Under the pieces are notes generated by a model, which saw nothing but the letters and a program-made list of their open reading frames with translations, had not been told where the DNA came from and made no database searches. This document shows positions 1-7,570 of a stretch of DNA of 12,124 nucleotides, in pieces. The position numbers and the translations under genes were made by a program. The stretch is from contig JACQTM010000265.1 of assembly GCA_016210825.1 (NCBI GenBank), positions 1 through 12,124 of the forward strand, written 5' to 3'. The stretch comes from Hyphomicrobiales bacterium (lineage in GTDB: Bacteria > Pseudomonadota > Alphaproteobacteria > Rhizobiales > Xanthobacteraceae). Each line of letters starts with the position of its first letter. Within the stretch, counting starts at the first letter, position 1.

Positions 1-1494
1 CGCGCGACGCTCGCGTAGCCGCATATCAAGATCGGCGGCGAAATAGCGAATTGTTCCGCGGCCCTCAGATTTCGCACGATAAAGTGCGGCATCGGCATTC
101 CCAAGAAGCGTGACACTGTCGGCGCCGTCAAGCGGATAAACAGCAACGCCGATGCTCATGCCAACGCGCAGGCGTTGTCCCCTAACTTCGAAATCGCTCT
201 CAAACGCAGTGATCAACCGATCGGCAAGTGCGGATGCACTGACCATTTGCGGATCTGTGACGATTACGGTGAATTCGTCGCCGCCGAGACGCGCGATAAA
301 CGCACCTTCCGACGCACTTTGTAGGCGCTTTGATACTTCGCACAGCAGTTCGTCGCCGAGAGCGTGACCGAAGACATCGTTGATTCCTTTGAAGCGATCG
401 AGATCGATACACATTAGCGCAAAAGTTCCATTTTCCTTTGCCGCGTGGTCGAGTGTCTTGGCGAGATGCTCTGAGAAGGCAGTGCGATTTGGCAGCTTGG
501 TCAGATCATCATGATGCGACATATAGGCAATTCGTGCTTCAGCGCGTTTGCGTTCTGTCACGTCATCGACGACACCGACCAAGTATTGCGGCTTCTTGTC
601 AGGTCCGTGAATTAGTATTCGCTTCGCCGTGACTATGCGCGTGCCATTGCGAGGCGTCACCAGCGGCCTTTCATCGAGGATGATCTGGCCGTCGGATTTC
701 AACAGCATGGCATCATTCGCAGTGATGCTGTCGGCCATCTCCTTGCCGAATGCCTCATGCGGTGTCTTGCCGATGATGGCTTGACGGGGAATGCCGAACA
801 AATTTTCTGCAGCTCGATTGACCAGGACGTAGCGCATAGTACGCGCATCTTTCACAACAATAGTGACAGGTACGCTTTCAATAATCGTTTTTAAAAAAGT
901 CTTAGTTTCGCGCAGCTCACGCTCCGCCTTCGTTGTCTGCGTTATATCCTCGTGCGTTGCCACCCACCCGCCATCTGCCATCGGTTGATTGATGACGAGT
1001 ATCGTCCGACCGTCGGTATGCTCGATGACGTTTCTGATCGTGCGGCGGTGTTGCCGCGCCGCCAAGAGATCGGCACGATATTTTTCCGGATCACTCGAGA
1101 ATGTGCCAGCATTGGTGCGCAGATGCAATAGCTCGCCCAACGTGATGCCCGGTTTGACGACGTCCGGCGACAAGCCGTACATCTCGATATAGCGCCGATT
1201 GCACAGCACCAGCCGCTCTGTTGAATCGAATAACAGCAGGCCTTGCGACATATGGTTGACGGCCGCGTCGAGGCGCGTGCTCTTTTCGTTGATCTTCTTT
1301 CGCGAGCGATAGGCGGCGATGGTGAAATAGACGCAGATGCCAAAGACGATTTCACCGGCAATCTGAGAAACGCCTTCGGTCAAAATAAAATGTGCGGCGA
1401 TCGCCGCAAGGCTGGCAATTCCGCCAATTGCAACGGCCGTTATGATCAATCGCCGGTTCTGGCCGGCGGCGAAACCAAAAGAAATCTTCGACAT
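1..1494 (-). CDS. Membrane-anchored PAS-PAS-GGDEF c-di-GMP signalling protein, C-terminus cut by window edge
   Basis: Reads on the minus strand from ATG at 1494-1492 through 498 open codons to the window edge, so the 3' end is missing. The N-terminus has two hydrophobic segments (about residues 15-39 and 45-61) followed by a basic RSRKK stretch, which fits an inner-membrane anchor. A PAS domain follows (about 73-190; MSQGLLLFD, CNRRY), then a second PAS (about 198-315) ending in DDVTERKRAEA, then a GGDEF domain (about 325-490). The diguanylate cyclase signature is intact: GGDEF at 404-408, metal-ligand Asp364 in DLDRFK, and GIND after it. The RxxD inhibitory site expected just before GGDEF is absent (SEGA instead). 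The last visible residues, DMRLRERRA, match the GGDEF-EAL linker of the neighbouring protein (1722-4301), so an EAL domain probably follows; this is inference. The first upstream in-frame stop lies ten codons before this ATG with no other ATG between. Its ribosome site lies in a strong hairpin. Identity as a c-di-GMP enzyme is firm; ligand and net activity are unknown. Confidence 0.9.
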   Translation of the reverse strand, partial: MSKISFGFAAGQNRRLIITAVAIGGIASLAAIAAHFILTEGVSQIAGEIVFGICVYFTIAAYRSRKKINEKSTRLDAAVNHMSQGLLLFDSTERLVLCNRRYIEMYGLSPDVVKPGITLGELLHLRTNAGTFSSDPEKYRADLLAARQHRRTIRNVIEHTDGRTILVINQPMADGGWVATHEDITQTTKAERELRETKTFLKTIIESVPVTIVVKDARTMRYVLVNRAAENLFGIPRQAIIGKTPHEAFGKEMADSITANDAMLLKSDGQIILDERPLVTPRNGTRIVTAKRILIHGPDKKPQYLVGVVDDVTERKRAEARIAYMSHHDDLTKLPNRTAFSEHLAKTLDHAAKENGTFALMCIDLDRFKGINDVFGHALGDELLCEVSKRLQSASEGAFIARLGGDEFTVIVTDPQMVSASALADRLITAFESDFEVRGQRLRVGMSIGVAVYPLDGADSVTLLGNADAALYRAKSEGRGTIRYFAADLDMRLRERRA

Positions 1495-1496
1495 AC

Positions 1497-1534
1497 GCGC
1501 CCCGATACCTGCGGTGATAACTTATCAGGGGCGC
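1497..1534 (-). promoter_or_regulatory. Leader hairpin directly upstream of the start codon of the left GGDEF gene
   Basis: On the minus strand GCGCCCC (1534-1528) pairs with GGGGCGC (1503-1497). After a single bulged U, GAUA pairs with UAUC, giving an 11-bp stem with a loop of about 15 nt that ends two bases before the ATG. The only purine-rich Shine-Dalgarno candidate at sensible spacing (GGGG) lies inside the stem. A second, nested 13-base dyad, TGATAA-c-TTATCA (1515-1527), shares part of the same sequence. No U-run follows, so it is not an intrinsic terminator. The pairing is seen directly; a role in limiting translation, or as an operator, is inferred. Confidence 0.45.
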
Positions 1535-1610
1535 TATTGTTTTGAGGTTAAATGGCAAGGCGGCATTTTCCGGGATTGATTACCGGATTCTGACGGCTCA
1601 ACGGTAGAAT

Positions 1611-1639
1611 AGCATAAGGTTCGAATGATGCTGGGTCAC
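1611..1639 (-). promoter_or_regulatory. Candidate sigma-70-type promoter for the left GGDEF gene
   Basis: On the minus strand GTGACC (1639-1634, 4 of 6 to TTGACA) is separated by 17 bases from TATGCT (1616-1611, 4 of 6 to TATAAT). It lies in the 227-base gap (1495-1721) between the two c-di-GMP genes and would give a leader of about 110 nt carrying the hairpin at 1497-1534. The match is modest and could be chance. I saw no intrinsic terminator for the preceding gene in this gap, so read-through from upstream is also possible. Confidence 0.25.
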
Positions 1640-1721
1640 CGCGCGCGGAAAGTATACGAAGCGTTTACCAAATATGTAGTGTTTCACGCGAGCAATTGGC
1701 GTCACCGTCACGAAAACACCA

Positions 1722-4301
1722 TCAGCCGGTGCGCGACAGGTGTGTCATTGTGGTTTGTCGACCAACCAGTTCCGCGTAGTCCTGGATCGGCCGCGGTCGG
1801 CCTATCAGAAAGCCCTGAACTTCATCGCAGGCTTCATTTTTAAGGAATGCAAGCTGGTCCTCTGTTTCCACGCCCTCCGCCACCACTGGCAGCTTGAGGC
1901 CGTGGCCAAGGCCGACCACGGCGCGCACGATCGCGGCGGATTGCGCGTTGCGGTTGAGATTGGAGATGAACGTCTGATCGATTTTGATTTTGTCGAACGG
2001 GAACGATTGCAAATAGGACAAAGACGAATATCCGGTTCCGAAGTCATCCATGGCAATGCGCACGCCGAGCGCTTTCAACCGCCGCAAAATGGAAACCGCA
2101 CGCGAGAAATCGCCGATCAGGGCCCCTTCGGTGATTTCCAGTTCGAGCCTGTTAGCAGTCAATCCCGTTTCGAGCAGGATCGTATGGACAAGCCCCGGCA
2201 AATCACCGTGCCGGAATTGGATAGGCGAAAGATTGATGGCAATCTGAAGCGGACGCGGCCATGTTGCCGCCTCGTGACACGCTGTGCGCAGAATCCATTC
2301 GCCCATCGGGATGATCAGTTCGCTCTCCTCGGCGATTGGTATGAATGTGCTGGGCGACACCGAACCACGCTTGGGATGCCGCCAGCGAACCAATGCCTCG
2401 AAACCCAATATCATCCCGTCGATGTGCGCCTGCGGCTGAAAATGCAGGACCAATTCGTTGCGTTCCATCGCCGATTTCAAGTCATGCTGGAGCGCGCGGC
2501 GTTCGCGCAGGCGCTGATCCATCTCTGCTTCAAAGAAGCGTATGGCGCCGCGGCCTTCTGCTTTGGCGCGGTGTAGCGCGGCGTCTGCATTTCCCAACAG
2601 CGTGGTCATATCCGTGCCATCGTTCGGATAGACGGCGACGCCGATGCTCAACCCAGTGCGCAATAGCTGTCCTTCAATATCGAAACCTTCGGATACCTTA
2701 GCCAATAGTCGCTCCGCCAACGTTGCCGCGGCCTCCGGCTGCGAACCGAGAGCGGCGATAAGAGCAAACTCGTCGCCGCCAAGCCGAGCAAGAAAGGCAT
2801 CTTTTCCAATGGCGTTTTTCAGACGGTCGGAGACATCGCACAATATTCGGTCGCCGGTTGAATGGCCGAAGACGTCGTTGACGTTCCTGAAGCGGTCAAG
2901 ATTGATGCACATCACAGCAAAAGCTTGGCCATCGGCTTCGGTCTGCCGGAGCTTGGATTCGAAGTGCTCGTTGAAGCTTGCGCGATTGGGCAGATTTGTC
3001 AGCGGATCGTGATGCGCCAGATGCGCGATCTGTTGTTCTGCGCGCTTGCGATCGGTTACATCATCGATAACAGTCAATAAATACTGCGGCTCTCCATCGT
3101 TGTCGCGAATGGCAAGTTTTTTCGATGTCACGGTGCGAGCGCCGTTTCCTGGCGTGTAAATGAGATGGTCGTAATTGATGAGGGGGCTGTCGGATTGCAG
3201 CGCTTGACGGTCGCGTGCGATGACTGATTCCGCGCGTTCTTTCGGATACACCTGATATGCGTTCTTTCCAATCATCTCGCCGCGAGGAACGCCAAAAAAT
3301 TCCTCACCGGCTCGATTAATCAGAGCAAATCGGCAATCGCGCGCATCTTTGACAATAATCGTGGTCGGCACGTTCTCGATGACCGCGTTCAAGAACCCTT
3401 TTGTGCGGTGAAGATCGTCTTCGGCGTGTTTGCGTTCCGTGACATCGATGATCGCGTTTAAGCGCGCCACCCGCCCCTGGTATTTCAACGATCGGGAATA
3501 AACGTATACCTGAATGATGGCTCCATTGGATTTTTGATGCCGCCAGATCGTCTCGCCGTAACTATCCTTGCCCTCACGCATGAATTGAGCAAGTTTCTCG
3601 CGGTCTTCGTGCGGTCGGATGTCAAACACGGTCAATGCCAAAAACTGCTCGCGGGTGTATCCGTAATGCGCCAACGCCGCATCGTTCACTGCGAGAAATT
3701 TATGGCTCTCCAGATCGAGAACCCACATTGGCACGGGGTTGCTATCGAACAGCAACCGGAAAGACTCCTCGCGTTGCTTCATTTCGGTGATGTCGATGCG
3801 GACCCCGATGCTCCCGCCGTCCACGGTGCGGCGTTCCTCGACGCGAATCCATCGGTCGCCCGGAAAATAATATTCATGACTGTCCTTCGGCCGGGCATGA
3901 CGCGCGAGCCGTTCGGCAAGCCATTCTTCTTCGCGGCCCACGGCTTCGGGATAGCGGCCTTTCGCGACCGCTGCGCGGATGGCATCTTCGAATCGCATTC
4001 CTACGGCGAGTTCATCGAAGACATCGGCATGGAGCTCCGCATAGCGGCGATTCCAGAGGACATATCTGTCCTCGGTATCGAACATGACAAGCCCTTCGGG
4101 CACGGCCTCAAAGGCATCGAGAAGACGTTGATGCACTTGCCCGAGCTCTTCAATCATCAATGACATCGAACGATCGATTCGGCGTGCGTCGCGATCCGCA
4201 TCTTCATATGCGGAGACGACGAGCGCGGCGAGTGCCTCCAAATCGACCTCGCCTGAAGGCCGTGTCGCTTTTACGAGTTGTTTGGCGAAAAGCTTCTTCA
4301 T
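1722..4301 (-). CDS. Soluble PAS-PAS-PAS-GGDEF-EAL c-di-GMP enzyme, partner of the FIST gene
   Basis: An 859-residue protein with no membrane segment. An N-terminal charged helical region (about 1-55) leads into three PAS domains (about 58-170, 178-290 and 300-414), a GGDEF domain (about 425-590) and an EAL phosphodiesterase domain (about 600-850). The EAL domain looks active: EAL at 635-637 in GFEALVRWRHP, then INLSP, LELEITEG, MDDFGTGYSS, DKIKID, VVAEGVET and EVQGFLIGRP, covering the known metal and catalytic positions. GGDEF itself is at 508-512, but the usual metal-ligand Asp is Asn467 (NLDRF) and the usual phosphate-contact Lys is Arg472. The RxxD inhibitory site is also missing (GKDA). 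The likely net output is therefore c-di-GMP hydrolysis to pGpG, with GGDEF perhaps a GTP-binding regulator; this is inference. The start codon lies 5 bases after the stop of the FIST gene with only a weak GAGG well upstream, suggesting translational coupling. The third PAS and the GGDEF-EAL linker resemble the gene at 1-1494. Confidence 0.93.
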   Translation of the reverse strand: MKKLFAKQLVKATRPSGEVDLEALAALVVSAYEDADRDARRIDRSMSLMIEELGQVHQRLLDAFEAVPEGLVMFDTEDRYVLWNRRYAELHADVFDELAVGMRFEDAIRAAVAKGRYPEAVGREEEWLAERLARHARPKDSHEYYFPGDRWIRVEERRTVDGGSIGVRIDITEMKQREESFRLLFDSNPVPMWVLDLESHKFLAVNDAALAHYGYTREQFLALTVFDIRPHEDREKLAQFMREGKDSYGETIWRHQKSNGAIIQVYVYSRSLKYQGRVARLNAIIDVTERKHAEDDLHRTKGFLNAVIENVPTTIIVKDARDCRFALINRAGEEFFGVPRGEMIGKNAYQVYPKERAESVIARDRQALQSDSPLINYDHLIYTPGNGARTVTSKKLAIRDNDGEPQYLLTVIDDVTDRKRAEQQIAHLAHHDPLTNLPNRASFNEHFESKLRQTEADGQAFAVMCINLDRFRNVNDVFGHSTGDRILCDVSDRLKNAIGKDAFLARLGGDEFALIAALGSQPEAAATLAERLLAKVSEGFDIEGQLLRTGLSIGVAVYPNDGTDMTTLLGNADAALHRAKAEGRGAIRFFEAEMDQRLRERRALQHDLKSAMERNELVLHFQPQAHIDGMILGFEALVRWRHPKRGSVSPSTFIPIAEESELIIPMGEWILRTACHEAATWPRPLQIAINLSPIQFRHGDLPGLVHTILLETGLTANRLELEITEGALIGDFSRAVSILRRLKALGVRIAMDDFGTGYSSLSYLQSFPFDKIKIDQTFISNLNRNAQSAAIVRAVVGLGHGLKLPVVAEGVETEDQLAFLKNEACDEVQGFLIGRPRPIQDYAELVGRQTTMTHLSRTG

Positions 4302-4306
4302 CGTGC

Positions 4307-5449
4307 TTATGCGGCAACCTCGGTAATCGTGGTCACCGTCATCGTCTGGTTATGCAGATCGCAGTATCCGGAAATAGAATGTGGCGCGATCTCGCCATAC
4401 GAATAGAATCCGAGTCGCGCCATGTGCGACCCGAGCGCCGCGCCGGCGGCATCGATTTCATCGGTGATGCGCTGCCCCATCAATAGCCGGCGCCCGATGC
4501 AGCTGACAAGAACAGCGACGCCTTCCTGGTTTGCGGCATCGCCGATACGATCATACGCTTGCCGCGCTGCATCAGCGGCCCCGGCGGCTAAGCGGTGGAA
4601 ATTCCCGCGCATCAATTGGGCGCTCCATCCTTCCGGCATGTCGCCAGCAAAGGTCATCGAACGCTTGTCGCGATCGACGGCGAGAACCGTGCGCACGAGC
4701 TTCGTCTTCGGGTGCGCTGGATCGTTAATCTGCAGTGGAAACAGCAACGCCGTTCCGGGCAGTCCCTTTGCCTCATCGCCGAGATAGCGTTCGTACAAAT
4801 CCAGCGCTGGCTCGCCATCGAGATCGAACAGAACATTGCCGGCAGAGCGCGTGATGCGCCGCCGCGGCCCGAATACGTCCCAGCCACCGGCGCTACCATG
4901 GCCAAACCGGATTGCGCTGCCGTAAAAGCCGATGGCCGCGATGGTGTTGCTGCGGGGCACGCAATCGGCACCGACCATGGTTTGCTCGAATGCCGGGCCA
5001 TCGCCGGCCAATCCTCCAGTCAAGGGTATGCTGCGGCCGATAATGTTGGTGATGCCAGCAACCAGCTCGCTGCCGTTAACGTTCAACCCGTCCGACAGCA
5101 CAAAAACGCCTGCCAAATCGCCGCCAAGCAACTGATGGCCGATAGCCTCGCCGCAGGTACGCGATTGCGCGGCATCGGCGATCGTTTCGCAGGCGATCCG
5201 AGTGGTCGTGGCCTCGAACGTCATGGCAACGGCTGAAATCTCGTCGTCGCTCACGTCGTTGTTGCGTATCTGCCCTCCGGTCGTGCAGCCGACAATGTGC
5301 GCGTTGGAAAAAAGTGCTCGCAATTCCTCGTACCGCGCGCCGTCAGCTAGGGATTGGCGCGTTCCGAAATAGAGGACGAGATCGGCTTTTTTCCCGCCGG
5401 TGGCGCTCCAGCCAGCGGCGTTGCTCCAGAAGAATTGTTCGACACGCAT
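4307..5449 (-). CDS. FIST (FIST_N/FIST_C) small-ligand sensor protein
   Basis: A 380-residue protein without a signal peptide or membrane segment, so probably cytoplasmic. The N-terminal half (VLYFGTR, IVGCTTGGQI, VFVLSDGLNVNG, LTGGLAGDG) matches the FIST_N pattern. The C-terminal half (FYSYGEIAP at 348-356, then a Cys and LHNQTMTVT) matches FIST_C. FIST is a predicted sensory domain for small ligands, possibly amino acids, often encoded beside or fused to signal-transduction outputs. It contains no output domain of its own. The next gene, 5 bases downstream, encodes a PAS-GGDEF-EAL enzyme, so the two likely form an operon in which FIST controls c-di-GMP turnover; this is inference from context. 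The ATG at 5449-5447 has a good AGGTAGG ribosome site 5 bases away. It follows pyrG on the same strand after 358 bases, so it probably has its own promoter. Family assignment is firm; ligand unknown. Confidence 0.92.
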   Translation of the reverse strand: MRVEQFFWSNAAGWSATGGKKADLVLYFGTRQSLADGARYEELRALFSNAHIVGCTTGGQIRNNDVSDDEISAVAMTFEATTTRIACETIADAAQSRTCGEAIGHQLLGGDLAGVFVLSDGLNVNGSELVAGITNIIGRSIPLTGGLAGDGPAFEQTMVGADCVPRSNTIAAIGFYGSAIRFGHGSAGGWDVFGPRRRITRSAGNVLFDLDGEPALDLYERYLGDEAKGLPGTALLFPLQINDPAHPKTKLVRTVLAVDRDKRSMTFAGDMPEGWSAQLMRGNFHRLAAGAADAARQAYDRIGDAANQEGVAVLVSCIGRRLLMGQRITDEIDAAGAALGSHMARLGFYSYGEIAPHSISGYCDLHNQTMTVTTITEVAA

Positions 5450-5807
5450 TGTTGCCTACCTACTATTTACAGTGACGGATCCTCGCGGAGTCGATGCATA
5501 CGGTTCGTCAGATTTGAGATCTGCCCGTGCATGATGTGACGATCAGTACAATTTTAATTTGTTCGGCCTCTTCTACTTATGGGTGACATTGGTACAGGAC
5601 TTCTGATGATGAGATTAATGGCGTTGAATCCGTAGAATGTTTCGTATGTAGAATCCCGATCTTGGATCGATGCGCAGTTGGTGAATATTTTATTGCTCTC
5701 GATGTCGCAAGTACGTGAATCCTTGCGCTGCGAGTACTCGTGTTGTGAATACGCATCGATCCTCGCGGCGTTAGCCACGATTAACCATTTCGGAAATCTG
5801 TCGGAGA
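5450..5807. other. 358-base spacer between pyrG and the FIST gene; no convincing gene
   Basis: This gap is visibly more A+T-rich than its neighbours, and the open frames crossing it look random and lack family features. It should hold the 3' end signal of pyrG and the promoter of the FIST operon. I find neither a clear intrinsic terminator nor a clear -35/-10 pair. It does hold four GANTC sites (5488, 5626, 5651, 5717), an 11-base direct repeat, GATCCTCGCGG, at 5478-5488 and 5758-5768, and a 10-base palindrome, CGAGTACTCG (5731-5740). Confidence 0.6.
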
Positions 5808-7436
5808 TTAGACCAGCCGGCTTTGCTCGACGGCGGCCTCGACGAAGGACGCGAACAGCGGATGCGGCGCGAAGGGGCGCGATTTCAGCTCGGGGTGAAA
5901 TTGCACGCCGATGAACCACGGGTGCTCATCATACTCGATGATTTCGGGCAGTATGCCGTCGGGCGACATTCCTGAAAACCGCATACCATGCTGTTCGAGC
6001 CGTCCCTTATAGTTCGTGTTGACCTCGTAGCGGTGCCGGTGGCGCTCGGAAATATCCGTCGTGCCATAAATTCCAGCAACGCGGCTGCCGCGCGAAAGCG
6101 TTGCCGGATAGGCACCAAGCCTCATCGTACCGCCGAGATCGCTATTGATCGCGCGCTTCTCCAACGCGTTGCCCTTGAGCCATTCGGTCATCAGGCCGAC
6201 CACGGGTTCCCTCGTTGCACCAAATTCCGTGGAATTTGCCTCACCGATCCCGCACAGATTACGCGCGGCTTCCACCACCGCCATTTGCATACCGAAGCAA
6301 ATGCCGAAATAGGGTACAAGACGCTCGCGCGCGAATTGCGCCGCCTTGATCTTTCCTTCCGCCCCACGCTGGCCGAATCCGCCGGGCACAAGAATGCCGT
6401 TGACGTGCTCGAGGAATGGCGCCGGGTCCTCATTTTCAAAAACTTCGGACTCGATCCAGTCGAGATTGACCTTCACTTTATTAGCGATGCCGCCGTGCGA
6501 TAGCGCCTCGATCAGCGATTTGTAAGCATCCTTCAGTCCGGTGTACTTGCCGACGACCGCAATGGTCACCTGCCCTTCCGGATTGCGGATGCGCTCGTTG
6601 ATGACGCGCCAGCGCGAGAGGTCTGGTGGCTGTTTCGGCTCGATGCCGAACGCGGTGAGCAATTCGATGTCTAGACCGGCAGCATGATAGGCCTCAGGTA
6701 CCGCGTAAATGTTGTCAACATCACGCGCTTCGATCACAGCGCTCTCGCGTACGTTGCAGAACAGTCCAAGCTTGCGCCGTTCTTCCTTCGGGATTTCGCG
6801 ATCGGTGCGGCAAAGCAGGATATCCGGCTGAATGCCGATTGAACGCAATTCCTTCACCGAGTGCTGCGTTGGTTTGGTTTTAAGCTCGCCGGCGCCGGTG
6901 ATGTAGGGCAATAGCGTAAGATGAATGTAAACTGCGTGACCGCGCGGTAATTCATTGCCCAATTGTCTGATTGCCTCAAAGAACGGAAGACCTTCGATGT
7001 CGCCGACCGTGCCACCGATCTCGCAAAGAACGAAATCGAAGCCGTCGTTGCCGTCGCGGACAAAATCCTTGATCGCGTTGGTGACGTGAGGAATGACCTG
7101 GATCGTGGCGCCGAGATAATCGCCACGGCGTTCCTTGGCGAGAATTTCCTGATAGATGCGCCCGGTCGTGATGTTGTCCTGCCGTGTGCAAGGCCGCCCA
7201 GTAAACCGTTCATAATGGCCGAGATCGAGATCGGTTTCCGCCCCGTCGTCGGTAACAAAAACCTCGCCATGCTGATATGGCGACATCGTGCCAGGGTCGA
7301 CATTGAGATATGGGTCGAGTTTGCGCAGGCGTACCTTATAGCCACGCGCCTGGAGCAGCGCGCCGAGTGCTGCGGATGCGAGACCCTTGCCGAGGGAGGA
7401 GACCACGCCGCCGGTGATGAAAACGTACCGCGCCAT
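5808..7436 (-). CDS. pyrG: CTP synthase (UTP--ammonia ligase, glutamine-hydrolysing)
   Basis: A cytosolic 542-residue enzyme that makes CTP from UTP, ATP and glutamine, the last step of pyrimidine nucleotide synthesis. The N-terminal synthetase domain begins MARYVFITGG with the P-loop SSLGKG (13-18). Magnesium ligands are Asp71 (TDLDLGHYERF) and Glu139 (CEIGGTVGD). The C-terminal class I glutamine amidotransferase domain has the full triad: Cys380 in FGICFGMQ, and His514 and Glu516 in QFHPEL. These sit within one residue of the E. coli positions and the length is normal. Start choice: a TTG three codons earlier (7445-7443) is in frame, with AAGGAG 9 bases before it. I prefer ATG 7436-7434 because family members start MARY and AGAGG lies 9 bases before it. 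It is preceded on the same strand by secG, but a strong terminator separates them, so it should have its own promoter. Confidence 0.98.
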   Translation of the reverse strand: MARYVFITGGVVSSLGKGLASAALGALLQARGYKVRLRKLDPYLNVDPGTMSPYQHGEVFVTDDGAETDLDLGHYERFTGRPCTRQDNITTGRIYQEILAKERRGDYLGATIQVIPHVTNAIKDFVRDGNDGFDFVLCEIGGTVGDIEGLPFFEAIRQLGNELPRGHAVYIHLTLLPYITGAGELKTKPTQHSVKELRSIGIQPDILLCRTDREIPKEERRKLGLFCNVRESAVIEARDVDNIYAVPEAYHAAGLDIELLTAFGIEPKQPPDLSRWRVINERIRNPEGQVTIAVVGKYTGLKDAYKSLIEALSHGGIANKVKVNLDWIESEVFENEDPAPFLEHVNGILVPGGFGQRGAEGKIKAAQFARERLVPYFGICFGMQMAVVEAARNLCGIGEANSTEFGATREPVVGLMTEWLKGNALEKRAINSDLGGTMRLGAYPATLSRGSRVAGIYGTTDISERHRHRYEVNTNYKGRLEQHGMRFSGMSPDGILPEIIEYDEHPWFIGVQFHPELKSRPFAPHPLFASFVEAAVEQSRLV

Positions 7437-7465
7437 GGGACCCAACCTCTAGCGCTCCTTTCGCG

Positions 7466-7527
7466 ATTCTACGAGAGCAAAACGCAAGGCAACCACCGAG
7501 TATATTCCGAAGAAAGCGCCGGAAACA
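7466..7527 (-). promoter_or_regulatory. pyrG: Candidate pyrG promoter region
   Basis: Because the secG terminator ends transcription at about 7570, a pyrG promoter is expected between 7437 and 7569. Two -10-like hexamers occur on the minus strand: TATACT (7504-7499, 5 of 6) and TAGAAT (7471-7466, 5 of 6). TAGAAT is preceded by TTGCCT at 15-base spacing, and TATACT has only a poor -35. TAGAAT overlaps a GANTC site (GAATC, 7469-7465). I cannot choose between them. Confidence 0.3.
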
Positions 7528-7570
7528 CTTGGAATGATAGCGGAACTCATCGCATGGCCCTCAACTGCTC

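Noticed and set aside
942..1361. 139-codon minus-strand frame
   Set aside because: Same strand but another frame inside the left GGDEF gene, where the true frame shows continuous PAS motifs.
1740..2576. 278-codon open frame on the plus strand
   Set aside because: Lies fully antisense to the EAL/GGDEF region of the 859-residue protein. Its translation shows no recognisable domain, and the opposite strand carries unmistakable motifs.
3534..4163. 209-codon plus-strand frame
   Set aside because: Antisense to the first PAS domains of the GGDEF-EAL gene; a shadow of its codon pattern.
5731..5740. Perfect palindrome CGAGTACTCG as a possible operator
   Set aside because: A 10-base palindrome is expected by chance roughly once in three spacers this size; nothing else supports it.
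5554..5919. 121-codon minus-strand frame covering the pyrG-FIST spacer
   Set aside because: Begins out of frame inside the end of pyrG, is Arg/Ser-rich in the part overlapping pyrG, and has no domain or ribosome site.
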